DNA of 64,000 bases from Arbacia lixula (lineage: Eukaryota > Echinodermata > Echinoidea > Arbacioida > Arbaciidae), in assembly GCA_963669155.1 (NCBI GenBank), contig OZ022576.1, positions 16,555,035 to 16,619,034 of the forward strand. Reading direction: 5' to 3'. Below the pieces are notes generated by a model, which saw only the letters and a list, made by a program, of their open reading frames with translations, had not been told where the DNA came from and made no database searches. Positions 35,886-48,500 of this stretch are shown here, in pieces. A program made the position numbers and the translations under genes. The number at the start of each line of letters is the position of its first letter. Within the stretch, counting starts at the first letter, position 1.

Positions 35886-36504
35886 AAAATGACTTACAAT
35901 ATAACAAACATGTGATGTTCAAATCAATTCTTTAGTCAAAGTTTCTTCAAAGTTACAAAAACGTCTCGTTGACATTTACGAACATCACTTGACTGTTTTA
36001 ATGATGTCTAGCAGTGCCAGTATTAAAAATGTTCAATATGACATCTCACTAAAGAAAGGAGATGGGAAAATTGAGATAGTGGCCTCCAAGAATAGCCATT
36101 ACCAATTTCCTCAGCTACCATGCTTTTCAGATAGATATATGTACATGCATTTAGGAAGAGTGGCCTGATGGTAAGTAAACATAAGGCCACAGAAACCAAT
36201 TACAGAACAATATGCCCTACGTTGAGAGAAAAGGAGAGAAGGGGGAGGGGGTTAGAGAGATAGAAAGAGGAAACTTAAAATATTTTGCATGGGGAGGGTA
36301 AAAAAAAAACTGAGAAAAAAACAATGATAGAAAATGAATTAAAAAGGATTTAAAATGGGGGATTGAGACAAAGAAAAAGAGTGAGTGATGGAGATAGAGG
36401 TAGAGAAAGAGAAAGAGAGATAGCGAGGGGAGTGGAAACATATGAGTAAAAAAGAAAGGGGGAGAAGCTAAGAAGAAGAGGAGAGGTGATAGAAAGAGGG
36501 GGAA

Positions 36505-36665
36505 AAGGAAAACACACAAACACCCACCACACACACACACACACACACAAACACAAACACCCACCCCCACACACACACACACAGACATACACATACACAT
36601 GCATGCACACGTGCACACACACACACACACACACACACATACGCACACATATTTACACTCCCATA
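36505..36665. repeat. (CA)n compound microsatellite
   Basis: CA runs interrupted by AAACACCCACC, CCCACCCCC and ATGCATGCACACGTG. Frames encode Val/Cys or Thr/His repeats only. Confidence 0.92.
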
Positions 36666-37017
36666 CATACATACAAACAAGCATGAGAATAATTAAACTA
36701 TTCATTCAAGATGCACATCATTACTTATTCTGCTTTCAGATTTACTTGCGAGAGTGATCAAAACATGTCAAGCAGGGGCTAATATAGCTGTACATGGCAT
36801 CAAGGCATGTATGGCTTTATAGGGAAAGAGGCAGATAGAGAGAATATTTCTGGCACCCCACTTGAACCCTCCTTATGATGTTCACATGTCAGCAGTTGTC
36901 AAAATAGATTGCTTAGCAGTTGATGGTTCAAAAAGCAATGACAAGCACTGGACTTCTCATCTCATTGCCTGCTTCTCAGAAATTAAAGGTTGACGGATTT
37001 GGCAGATATCCTGGGAT

Positions 37018-37018
<1 letters not shown>

Positions 37019-37072
<54 letters not shown>
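37019..37072. repeat. (GA)n microsatellite
   Basis: About 24 GA units, followed by more loosely GA-rich DNA to about 37470. Confidence 0.92.
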
Positions 37073-38417
37073 GAGAGGGGTGGCAGAGAGGGAGATTGTA
37101 TAAAGGAGAGGAGAGAAGATGGAGATAGAGTATCATGGACTGGGTCACCTCTAGGGGGCAGAACCAGAGCATGAGTAAGAGTGAGAGAGAGAGAGAGAAC
37201 ACAAATAACACAAACAAATAAATAAAAACACTGGAGAAGAGTAGTATGCGAATATAAATAGACAAACAGACACACAACCACACAGACACACACAGGCAGA
37301 CAGAGAGGTATATAGAGAGACATACCCAGACAAGACATGAAAACGAGAGAGAGAGAGACTATGGAAAAGACAGACTGGGAAAGTGAGATGGAGTAAGAAA
37401 GAGTGAGGGAGAGCAAGGGGGAAAGAGAGAGAAAAAGAAGTGAGTGGGGGAAAGAGAAAGAGGGAGATGCAAATCAATGAGATTGTGACTTTATAGCTGT
37501 AGCTTGATAACCAACCACACGAACTAGTATACGCTTTGTGCTTCTGACAGGGTGTATTACATCTTGATGCGCCATACTGTCTCGTACAGGAAAGAACATG
37601 TCTGATATGCCTTTTCAATGTGTAAAAAACAAGAAGACCTTGATATACAAGAAAAACTTCAACTTCTTTGTTCATACCTCAATGGCTTTACAAGTACGAG
37701 TATTGTTATAACCCCTGCTGTCCCAATCAAAACTGCGTCTCTATAGGATTTGTGTGCATTACCGATGCAAAGCCCATACATAAGTGGTGCTTAAAGAGTT
37801 AATGAAACTCCTGCCACTCAATCAACATTAGACACAGCCCAAGAGGTACAGAAAGAGGGATGATATCCTGTATGGATGCATCGTTAAATACACCACTGAA
37901 TCAAAATGATCTCATGGCAACATACTGTAGGATGGTATGGATACAATGGTATGATTTCTATGAACAATTATATCTGGGGCCACCACCATCCCATCCCATA
38001 AGCAAAGGCTTAAAGAACAAATAGACCTTGTTTATTGTATAGATTTATATCAATCCTACAGCTGTATCACACCACTTCAGTACTCTAAGTGACTTGGACG
38101 GTACTGAGAGAATGCCATTCATTGTCATGTTAAACAGTTCTTAGGAGTGTAACAGTATTTGGGACACATTCTATGCGGCATCTACATGAATGCATGAGGA
38201 ACTCTAAAGCAGCCTTTCTCTCAAATGCACAATATGACTTTCAAGAATCTGTGACAATTAATTTTCATTGATTGTTGTGTAGCATACTCACGAATAACAA
38301 TCAATTCATATATATACTAATGATGCATATAGAACAGTGTGATGATTCTGGAGGGGAAAAGGTAATAAATGAGTAGATAGTTCTGTCTTTTATTGCTGTA
38401 TCTGAGGTGATTGTCGG

Positions 38418-38457
38418 ATGTATCATCTGTTAAAACTAAATTAAACAGATGATACAT
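38418..38457. repeat. Short perfect hairpin
   Basis: ATGTATCATCTGTT and AACAGATGATACAT form a 14-base perfect stem around an 11-12-base AT-rich loop. It lies within the NAXE intron. It is too short for a pre-miRNA. Confidence 0.7.
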
Positions 38458-40673
38458 GAAGAGAGATGTGAATATGTACTTCCTGTGGTATACGAGCACA
38501 GACAAGCAAGCTTGTATGTGTACCCAGTCTACTCATAGTAAGGGGAGCACCACTGTCAGAGCAACATTTTAATGAGAAATGGGTCTTAATCACTCGCCAA
38601 ACAGGTCTAATTTGATATCGACAAGGAAACATGGAGTTTTGCCCCACTTTCCCCCCCACTGATTAATTGGTGAACGCTTGCGCACACAGGTACCTTGAAG
38701 AGCGGAGAAGCCAATCTGCAGAAGAAGTGCTTTTTTGTGTGCTTTTCTGCTCAAATCAAATAACCATGCCTAAATAGCCTTATTAGAGAGTAAATGGATT
38801 GAAATTACTGCACTCACAAGCCTAATTCTGTGTCGGTAGGGGTGCGCGGGTCGGGTAATTTGGATAACTTGCGTGAGGCATGAATATATGTATTACAATG
38901 TACACCGTTCGGTCATGCTAATGCTCTAAGCATGCCTTGCTCTCATTACAGTCAAAATGAGCAGCGCAACTACTTTGTCCTGTAAATTTTGCAATCACGA
39001 AAGGAAAGTGGTCGGAAGGTAGAAAGTAGATGTGTTCAAAGCAGGTAGATTAAACACCAACTTTAAAGAAATGTAACACGCACATATATCTGCATTGAAT
39101 CATTCTAGACACTAGCTCAAGTACATGCTGTGGGAAATAATGATGTAGATTCGGGTCTCTCCTTCACTCCAGTGGGCTCAGGCCTTTTCATCTTATATTT
39201 TTTGCAACAAAAAATTCACTTTATCCAAAATGTATAGTACCATGCATTCATAATTCAATATTTTTTCCACATTCATTCAGTAAAGTGAGGTTTACATCTA
39301 AAAGTGAGCTAAAGATGAGTCAATAATCAAGTTAGAAATTAATGTCTTTGACCATTACTCAGACAAACACTATGAATTTCCAGCTCATTAAAAGTCTAGG
39401 GGAATTAATGTGGGCAAACTGATTTCAGCCCTCTAGTCATAATACAGAAGCACAAAAGGTTTATGGTTAATCTTATATCCATGTCAGTAGAAAGGGGAAA
39501 GCAAAATTAGGGAAATAAACATATTTGGCATGTCTTATATACATACCCCTAATTCCCCAACTTAGGCAATCTATACAAGCTAATTGCCTTATCAAAAAAT
39601 AAAGCCAAAAAGGAATGAAGTAACTTTTCATCAGTGTGACATAAACAAAAACACTCAAAATGTCATTCAGACATTAACCTTCTTTTTTAATGTTTAATTC
39701 TGAACCCATGACTGCACAATTTTAATTATTTGGGTTCATTCACATCTACAGAAGATAAAGGGCAGATTAGAATGAGTGACATCCACTACTTGCTTTCTCT
39801 TGGGGATGTTGCATTTGGAATAGACTGAATAAAGTAAGAAAATAATGGCGACCAAGAACTGGAATGAGGTCTGACTTAAAAGGTGTAGAATCATAATGAA
39901 ATGATAAAGAGGAAGGCTCAAGACAGAGAGGATTGGATAAAGAACTCATGACATGGCTCTGGTGTGTGAATCGATCTGCACTAGGCCAGAACACCTTAGA
40001 AGCAGAAGAAGAAGAGAACCGATTTAAACCTGTCTTTATCTATTCAGTAACTGATTTTCAGCAATACAGATGGAAATGATATGTTCATTATTATATTTTC
40101 AAAAATACATTTCCTTATATGGTCCTTTATGAGGTTGGCTCTTGATTTCTTTGATGGTGCATAATTTGTAGACTTATTCAATTCTCTGTTTATTACAAAT
40201 TTTGTTGAATATTATAGGTACTGCGTGTCATTTCCAGCATATTCATACAACGTTGACCTACTCTATATTTTCAAACTGAACGTCTGCGTTTATCTCATAC
40301 TCAGCCGAACATCATTATGCACTACACGTCATGTCAACACCATTCTCAAGGCACTGTTTTACACATCAAGCTGCATTTTTCCCATCGAGGGCACCCTTGT
40401 ATGACGTTAGAGGCATATGCCCCAGGAAGGTATTGTAAAATTACTGAAAGAGAGAACCAAAGTCTATGTATTCTCCCTTATTTCTTTTACATTTACTGGT
40501 AATACTAGCCAATGTGCAGCCATGCACAAGTGATAGTTCATAATTAAATATTGACTCAAGTACGTATTGCATAAAAAAGGATTTCTTCCTTGCTCTAATG
40601 TTTCTAAAAAATGTGAGTTCCTAGTGAACATGTTGATCACAAGAGAGCTTTCATAACAATAATCATTACGATA

Positions 40674-40866
40674 TACAGTGAAACCTGTATATAAAGACCA
40701 CTCAAGGGAGCCAAGAAATGTGGTCTCTATAAACAGGTGGTCTTTATGTGCAGGTTACTTTAATACAGGTCTTAATAGGAAACATTTTCCACAGGAAAGA
40801 CAGAAATTCTATTTATAAGCAGATTGTCTTTCTATAAAGGTGTTTGGTATAACAGCTTTCACTGTA
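40674..40866. mobile_element. MITE, Tc1/mariner type
   Basis: The 189-base core begins CAGTGAAACCTGTATATAAA (40676) and ends GGTATAACAGCTTTCACTG (40864). The ends are inverted repeats with a few mismatches, and both are flanked by TA. A second inverted pair inside (ATAAAGACCAC and GTGGTCTTTAT) is present. TA target duplication and a CAGTG-type terminus are typical of Tc1/mariner-derived MITEs. It sits about 110 bases from the NAXE exon donor. Confidence 0.8.
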
Positions 40867-40972
40867 TTATAAAAAAAAATTTCAGTCTAACAGCCAAAGA
40901 AAGTAAAAAGCAAGCAGGAGCCCTTAGGAGAGCTTCATGACTCCTGAGGAAATAAAACAACTCCATACTCAC

Positions 40973-41189
40973 AAAGAACTTAAGATGCCGAGCACAGACC
41001 AGGCCGTCGCCGCCATTGTTGCCTGGTCCACAGCAGACTAGGACCGTGGGCTCCCCTCCCAGGCTGCCTACAGGGTAGGCCTGGGCTATGGCCGTGGCAC
41101 AGCTTAGTCCAGCCAGCTCCATCAGCTGGTCCACACTGAAGGCATAGTCGTCAAACAGCTCCTTGTCTATGTTGATGGCCTCTTGCTGG
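40973..41189 (-). CDS. NAXE: NAXE internal exon (start of YjeF_N domain)
   Basis: A 217-base exon of NAD(P)HX epimerase, acceptor GTACTTACAG (minus strand) and donor GTGAGT. After one base completing a split codon it reads [20 protein letters not shown], then [38 protein letters not shown], ending [16 protein letters not shown] is the nucleotide/phosphate-binding glycine loop of YjeF_N proteins, and QLMELAG carries the family signature. It corresponds to human NAXE from just after its targeting region, so at least one upstream exon with the start codon and any mitochondrial presequence is missing from my annotation. An in-frame minus-strand ATG at 41251 is beyond the acceptor and is intronic. 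Partial copies of the exon lie immediately upstream. Confidence 0.97.
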
Positions 41190-41259
41190 CTGTAAGTACA
41201 AACACAGAGAACAATGAATGGGACTTTGGCCACAAACTTAAACTGCATCATACTTAAGA

Positions 41260-41725
41260 TATGAGTCCTAGCTTAGGACCACCTGTACCATGAGTTGCCT
41301 TATGCTGAAGGCATAGTCGTCAAACTGCTCCTTGTCTTTGTTGATGGCCTCTTGCTGGCTGTAAGTACAAACACAGAGAACAATGAATGAGACTTTGGCC
41401 ACAAACTTAAACTGCATCATACTTAAGATATGAGTCCTAGCTTAGGACCACCTGTACCATAAGTTTCCTTATGCTGAAGGCAGAGTTGTCAAACAGCTCC
41501 TTGTATATGTTGATGGCCTCTTGCTGGCTGTAAGTGTAACACACAAGAAACAAGAATGGATGGGACTATGACTACAAACTAAAACTTGACATATCCTTAA
41601 TAAGAGCCTTAATTCAGGACTTCCAGTTCCGTACACTGGTCTATGCTGACACTATAATCATTAAAGAGCTCCTATTCTTTATTGATGGCCTGTTGTTGGC
41701 TGTAAATATAAACATACAAAACATT
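41260..41725 (-). pseudogene. Three tandem decayed partial copies of NAXE exon 40973-41189
   Basis: The real exon start (41189) recurs at 41358, 41527 and 41699, spacing 169, 169 and 172 bases. Each copy includes the TTACAG acceptor, the first 45-55 exon bases and the upstream intron. Copy 1 reads QQEAINKDKEQFDDYAFS and copy 2 QQEAINIYKELFDNSAFS, both open for about 29 codons until a TAG that comes from intron sequence. Copy 3 reads QQQAINKE and then an in-frame TAG. Copies become more diverged with distance from the real exon. No copy has the glycine loop or the original donor. They could act as decoy acceptors; there is no evidence that they are used. Confidence 0.88.
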
Positions 41726-44560
41726 AGAAGGGACAAAAGCTACAAAATACTCAAACAACCCACACAGAAAACATGGTGATAAATATACCTCATATAAATT
41801 TCAAGACATGCTGATATTCATCTGTTGGTCGGAAAATGCCTTCCCTTTGCATCAAACTTTTTACAAAAAGGACATCAACCTGTATGCTTTATAGACAGCT
41901 GTCAAAGTATTGAATCTCCATAAAGAAACACAGCAAGTTTCAGTTTTACATGGTAAAATGTAATTATGATTAGTAAGTTGAAGTGAAAACTGAATGCCAC
42001 AAATTTGAGAAAATTCAACAAAATATACATAAGTCATTTTTGTTTTAAATCATACTGATTATGATTCAATGCTAGTGATTATGGATCTTTCAGTTCAAAT
42101 AAATTCATTTTATATGTTTGCATTGCCCTTTAATGGCTATTAGCTTGGAGACATATGTTGTACCCAAATGCACATACCTCCAACAGGATGTGAATTACAA
42201 ATATATATGTTTCTTTTACAAGGTTGAACATGTATATCCTACTCTAATGCGGGTTATGACCAGCCATGGAGCGTGTCATGTGTGCTGGTTATTCAGGAAT
42301 GTATGATAAACTAAATAACAATCTCATAACAAAACAACATCTTACACAAAGAAGTTAAAACATACTCAAATTATCAAAGAACTTATCACTGTGCAAAGAA
42401 CAAACATCACTCATCCCTGCAAAATAAGAATAAATCATTTTTTGCATATATCAAATGAGTCAAATCTATCTATTTTTACTTTCACTGGGTTACAAATTTG
42501 TTTATCAAAATGACAGCTATTTACCAGCTCTGTGCAAACAAACAAAGCTATTTCCTTCAAACATCACATATCACTGCGTAAACAGAAGACCCTTAATGCA
42601 TTCCAGTTGAGTCCACTTATTTTCTACTTTTACTGGGTTACCAATATGTTCATCAAAATGGCGGCTATTTACCAGCTCTGTGCAAACAAACAAAGCTATT
42701 TTCTTTCCTCCTTCCCATCACCCCCATCCAGGAGTCATCACGTTCCCCGCTAGGAGCACTCAGCCCCAACATTCCCCCCACTTCAAGCTCCCACACGATC
42801 CTCGCACCTCCCCCCTGGGACGACGGACTCTGAATTGTGGAATGCCCACAGGCATATATACTACAGTCCCATGAATAATGAATGGTGTCACCATCATCCG
42901 CCTCCATCTACACGTTGGCAAGCACCATGCCGTATCAGTTTATGCAATAACTCTACATCGGGAACATACTGCAGAAGTATTATCTCTCAATCAGGTTTTC
43001 GATTTGATATCTTTCTCATTTTCTCCCCTCATCTTCCATCCTTAAAGGCAAGGTGAAGTCGTGGTTAAGACTACATGATCTGTAAGGATGGAGTGCTATT
43101 CTGCCAACTTCATTTATCCTATTCTTGTTTGATTTCAGGATACCAAGAAGGAGTCATCTCAAAATGATATAATCTTTGAAATAAAACAAAGTTTGTCCCC
43201 CGTGATGACAGCATAATGGTTCTGCTGTGATTACAACCTGTAATCAATATCCCTCCTACCTCTTCCCTTTAACCGCTTGACTTTCAGGAACACCTAATTC
43301 CAATGACCTTAATACAGAGACTATGCAATTCCATAAGGTATAGAAAAGGGAGTACAATACAACAACACTTCTAGGCCTTCATGTGGTAACTAATTGTATG
43401 ATATTAACACAAAAAAATCATATTACTAACATTACTCTTCCTTGATTTCTTGAATGACGTCAAGTTACCCTGCTTCAGATCTATGCTACTCCCAATCTAG
43501 AATGACTTAATGATCATCTTCATTATGTATGATTTTCTTGAAGCAAGCATGCAGGCCATTGACCTGTTATATGAGCCTCAACTTCACCTGTAAGTGCCAG
43601 TTCCAGGTGAGAGTTCTCCATTTCATATCTTGTCATTCTCTTATGCGGGTACAGAAGCATCAGACAGGAATAGGGGAGGCAGAGGGGTGGGGAGGGGGAA
43701 AGCTCTCACAAATCACCCAGCAGTTTTCCCTCCTCCACAGGATATTTAGGACAATGTTAACACGTTTGAAGTGCATATTAGTCAACTTGATGAATTCTCC
43801 CTCATTACTGATATAATATTAATTGTGTAATCATCGTAAACTCAGCTGTTATCAGGGTCATTATGTATTAGAGTACAGGTTATGCTCTTATCAACCATCA
43901 AAGAGTACATATAGGTGAAAGACTGATATGAATGAGGCACATGGACGGGTGAGGTATTTGAAGGAGATACGTTGATAAAGTATAAATGATGATGATCTTA
44001 AGTCACAAGAAAGAAAGATCATGGGTATAGAAAAGAGGAAAAAGGGATACATGGAGAAGGATATATATAGATAGACATACAAAAGATCTCACATATTGAT
44101 CATGATCACACAATTCACATGATATAGGAATTGTATAAACATCCGTCATTAGATAACAATTTGATACTGACAATTTCAAATATAATTAATGAAATACTGC
44201 CCACTAAAAGAAGTTGTATGGGATTACATCAGATTCTCATTCTCTTTCTCTTCCTGGACACTTAAATAAACTAGAGAATATTGCTTTTTATTAACAACAT
44301 CATTAATCTGACACTGGAAATATTTACATTTAGACAACCATACAGTCTTGATATGTTACAAAAGAAGCCTTTCAAGCTGTAAACTGGAATATATGCTTTC
44401 CCCCTCAACTGAAGCTATTTGCTGAAATATCATTTTCAAATTACATATTATTAATCCTTATTATGCCAGCCACAATGGTGCTCTATAGGAATTGTGTGTA
44501 TCAAGTAGAGCCATAATGTGACTGTGGTACATAGAGCCTGATAAATTAAAATTCATACAG
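41726..44560. other. Probable NAXE first intron (proximal part)
   Basis: No exon recognised. It includes a two-copy 142-base repeat at 42475-42702 and moderately GC-rich sequence at 42700-42920 with no supported frame. Confidence 0.5.
42475..42702. repeat. Direct repeat with 142-bp spacing
   Basis: TTTACTTTCACTGGGTTACA...ATTTACCAGCTCTGTGCAAA at 42475-42560 and TTTACTTTTACTGGGTTACC...ATTTACCAGCTCTGTGCAAA at 42617-42702, with few differences. A third, more degraded copy may lie at 42380-42415. Confidence 0.8.
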
Positions 44561-44629
44561 TCATCTCCCATTTGTAGGGCAACAAAAGACATGTCTTGAG
44601 GGCTCTTGACTGATTTCAATTCTTCTCCC

Positions 44630-44815
44630 CTCCCCTAATGGCCAATTCTCGACCCCGCAGGCGGGACCCCGCGGCGAGACTCGACAGAGGGGCGGATGTG
44701 AAATAGAGACGTCAGCATCCCTCTGGCGCACGCACACCGCCACACCGCTTTCTGAGTGGAGGCGGCAGGGTGGCGTTACCATCGAAGAGGGGCCTGGCGG
44801 TGCCAACATTCAGCT
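44630..44815. promoter_or_regulatory. CpG-rich patch with CRE-like site
   Basis: A GC- and CpG-rich island (CGACCCCGCAGGCGG, CCCCGCGGCGAGACTCG, GGGGCGGATG, CTGGCGCACGCACACCGCC, GGCGGCAGGGTGGCG) in AT-rich DNA, including GACGTCAG at 44709-44716, a CRE-like octamer. Candidate promoter or first exon on either strand. An 82-codon minus-strand frame runs through it but shows no recognised domain. Confidence 0.35.
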
Positions 44816-44819
44816 GTCA

Positions 44820-45515
44820 TGACCAACACGGACACATGGTGCACAGCAAGAAGGATATGTGGTGAACGGGCAGGGGGAGCGGGTAGGAGTGTGGTTAGGC
44901 CCTTTGCAGGGATTCTAATTAAATGTTGCCCATGATGTATATATGCTGCAAGCTGCTTTAGGCCAATGCTCACCTTTAAAGAAAGACCACATTTTTTTTG
45001 CTGTTCCAAACAATATCAAGAGAGGGCATAGAATAAAGTGCAGAGGAAGAGGGATGTGTAGCAAACGGGCAGGGCTACTGGGAAGGAGCGTGGTCAGGAC
45101 CTTCGCAGGGAATCTAATTAAATGTTGCCCATGATGCGTATACAGCGAAAGCTGCTTTAGGCTAACAACCACCTTTAAAGAAAGACCACATTTTGTTGTT
45201 GCATCAAACAATATAAAGACTGACACTTGGTGTACAGTGAGAGGGATGAGTGGTGAATGGGCAAGGGTAGTGGGTAGGAGTGTGGTTAGGACCTCTGTAT
45301 GTCTTGGCAAGGAAGCTAATCAAATGTTACACATGATGCACAGGTAAATTATATACAGTGAAAGCAGCATCAACCCTCTATGCGCCCGAGAAAATACTAG
45401 TCTGTGGGGCTTGTGTGTATTACCTGTGCAAAAATGCATCATGGATGCATACAAGGTGAAAAAAAAACACCATTTAAGTAAGACCACATATGTAATTATA
45501 CCAAACAATAAAGAG
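44820..45515. repeat. Three-copy tandem repeat (199 and about 298 bp spacing)
   Basis: Anchor motifs TTTAAAGAAAGACCACAT at 44976 and 45175 and TTTAAGTAAGACCACAT at 45473, TCTAATTAAATGTTGCCCATGATG, and GGGCAGGG...GGGTAGGAGTGTGGTTAGG recur in order. The third copy carries about 100 extra bases. Minus-strand frames are open over two copies with similar translations, which reflects the duplication and is not proof of coding. Confidence 0.88.
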
Positions 45516-48500
45516 GTAGACAGTGATTTATCTCTTATTTAAACACTGCATATATGCTTTGCATGTGTTCTGCAGGGCGGAATTGCATTTTTATGAGAGC
45601 TAAACTGGAATTAAACTTCACCCTAAACCTCACCCGCAACGTGACTGCTATTTGCACCTGTATTTAACAAAAAATACAAATGTATCATATCATTTTCTCT
45701 CCACATTCTTAGAAACATCTTTGCATAAATATTCATAGAAATAACGGAGCAATTTGATGTATAATTTATTTGTTTAAAGCAGTTTTTGAAGACTATTTAC
45801 AGACGGAAGCTCACTTTAATTGATCAGTCTCTCCGTCAGCATAATACAACTTTACTATTTCTTTGCAAATATTCACCAAGATGAATTTTCGAAGATGGAA
45901 ATTGAAGCCTGCAAGCACAAGTTCCAGTCCAATTTAAACAATTTTGCAATGAAATCAAGTTATCCATGTACAATTTGAATGAGTGATGTTATCAACACTG
46001 ATACCACAGCCCCAAGTGTAAGAATATACGTTTTTGATTTGTAGATCTACAAATTTTTTAAAGGGGACATTATGTGCAAATATAATTCATATTAAATGGT
46101 GAATGATATTCAATTTATAGTCTTCTGAGGGATTTAAAAAGTTCCTTCAGAAAACATATTGCTTTAAAGAGCCACCTACATGTTGTAACACATTACGATC
46201 AGTGGAATACAAGAGGGCTGGACCTTTGGTACTCCCCCCCCCCCCTCCCACTCCCCTCCAGTGGCCTGTGGTATTTGATCTCTGATTCAATCAAATAAAG
46301 GGACCAACACTTCACTCAATATTTTTCATTCTGCCACTTGCTTTTCCACCTCCATTCACTTCACTTACTGACTCTAATCAAATTTTGTATCTCCTTTCAG
46401 GTGACAAATAAGTAATCAATGTAAAATTGGCAAATTGGTATATATTGCCCCTGGCCTTTTATTGATTCTGTCAGTCCTACAAAAGGGAGAAAGAGAAAGG
46501 TGGGTGGTACTACCTGGCTCCGTACATAACACTTGCAGGATGATGACCTTCTATTCTTGGGCACACTATGAATAGTGTTCATGATGCAAAGTAAATGAAA
46601 TATCTAATTGTGGCATGGCAGGACATATTTATAGATTTCTATTTTTAATAAATTTGAACTAAAACTCTGACTCACAGACCATGCTTGTAGTAATTTGGAT
46701 GTGAAACTGGTAACCAGCTAAACCACTATATGAATCACGCAGATCGGTATGCATCTCCAGGAATCGACCCAATGTGAAAGTACATTTGAACAAAGCTTCC
46801 AAACATGTCAACATTTCCATCAATCTAGCCCAATTTGTGGTCACATTCTATGTACATTTGTGAAATAAGTGTCTGAAAGGGAGAGAATTCATGACATGAC
46901 TGTGTAAAAGGATGAGGATGCCAGCGTATTCCACGCAGCATGGGACACATTAGATGTGATGCTGCATTAGGGACCTGAACCTGATTTAGGAATCAGGTCA
47001 ATGCATTTATCCACCCTTCTCTGAGTGACAGATGTGCACATAGAGAGCTGGGGACGGATTGTCCAGATTAAATGAAAGTCATGCACCACAGGACACCCAG
47101 TTCTTCCAACTACAGCCGGGGAGCATCACTAAATAAATAAAGAGAAGTGAGCATTCTTCTAACGACAGTGCAGGAGCATTGCTAAATACATTTGAGTGAG
47201 GTGAGCACGGTTTGGTTCGCTGCGCACAGAGAAAACAATGATGGCAAAAAGGGGCACGAGGAGAGAGAGAGAGAATGAGGAAGGAGGAATGGGTGAGAGA
47301 GTGGACGAAAAAGGGGGAACAAAAGATTGAGAATGAGAACGAGGGAAGAGAAGGGGGAATACAGAAGAAGTAAAATGTTGAACAAAAAGGGGAAGGCAAA
47401 AAATAAAAAGGAAGATAACTGCACAATGATGGCAAGAAGAACACAAAAAAGCATGAAGAAAGAGGAAAAAGAGATAAGAAAAAGGAAAGATGTCCCTTGC
47501 TATATGAAGAAAACAGAAGGAAAAGATGACAGAAAACAAGCACAATAAGAAGAAAACTTGTGACGATGAGGAGAAGGAAGGTCAAAGATAAAAAGGATAA
47601 AACTTCTAAAATTATGTCGACAAGAACTCTTCCATAATGGAAAAGGAGACGGGGAAGGAAATAAAATAAAAAAGAAGAATTAAGTTTTAGTGACCTACAG
47701 ATATAGATGGTTTGTGTCAAAACAGAAAAGAACTTAACCTTGCCATGTAAATGATTGCAGAACCAAAAACACCTGAGCATTCCTATTAGCTAACACTAAT
47801 GAGGAATGGAGAAACAATTAAACATGGCGCCTCATCTCTCAAGTGATGGTAAGTGCTGTCTAATGATCCCATAATGGGGAGAGATTTCTCCTAACATTGC
47901 TCTCAACTGCAGCTTAGAAGCATTTAATCAGAACAGGAAATGTGCCAGTTTTCTGGTACAACCTTCACAAGTTGCAAATTCTCTTCACCAATTCAATGGC
48001 ATGTGTCTGCAAAAACTATGTTTACATAGGTAGTGTTAAATTTAGAATTCACACAAATCAACACTCACACTGCTATCGTTAGCAATATGTAAATATTTTG
48101 AAAAAAAAACAGACATAAGAAAATCAATCTGCAGAATGCAAAAGTTGATCAAAATTTTTGTAGGCAGGATAATCTCAGAATGGTTTTCTCACTCTACGCG
48201 CTCAACTTGCTGTCATGTACATACATAAAGGTACACTGCCCATCCCAACAATCATTTTAAATCTGTGACTATTGGCCTTAACCATCACCTCCTGCCCATC
48301 AGATAAGGGCCTGAATCTACAATTGAGCTTAAATACAACCTGTATTGGCTCTTTTTAAAGCACCAGGGCAGCCTGTAATGAAGGCCGACGCCCACGTATT
48401 GCATGGTCAAGTGCTTCGTCAATAGTCCTAATATCCCCATTATTGGCTGGCCCCTCTCCACCCTCAACCGAGCTGCCACAAGCCCGAGAAATTTCTGCCG

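Larger units (their letters stand above)
35886..40972. other. NAXE intron 2 (minus strand), repeat-rich
   Basis: About 5 kb with no other exon. It contains a GA-rich stretch at 36225-36495, a CA microsatellite at 36505-36665, a GA microsatellite at 37019-37072, low-complexity GA sequence to 37470, a perfect short hairpin at 38418-38457 and a Tc1/mariner-type MITE at 40676-40864. The donor of the upstream exon is GTGAGT at 40972-40967 (minus strand). Confidence 0.75.

Noticed and set aside
36217-36705. Val/Cys and Thr/His frames
   Set aside because: Translation of the (CA)n microsatellite.
41190-41251. ATG at 41251 as the NAXE start, giving a hydrophobic leader
   Set aside because: It lies beyond the GTACTTACAG acceptor in intron sequence that is repeated in the tandem copies.
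47079-47780. 233-codon minus-strand frame rich in Phe, Ser and Leu
   Set aside because: It reads across a purine-rich low-complexity stretch, has competing frames on the same strand and no recognisable domain.
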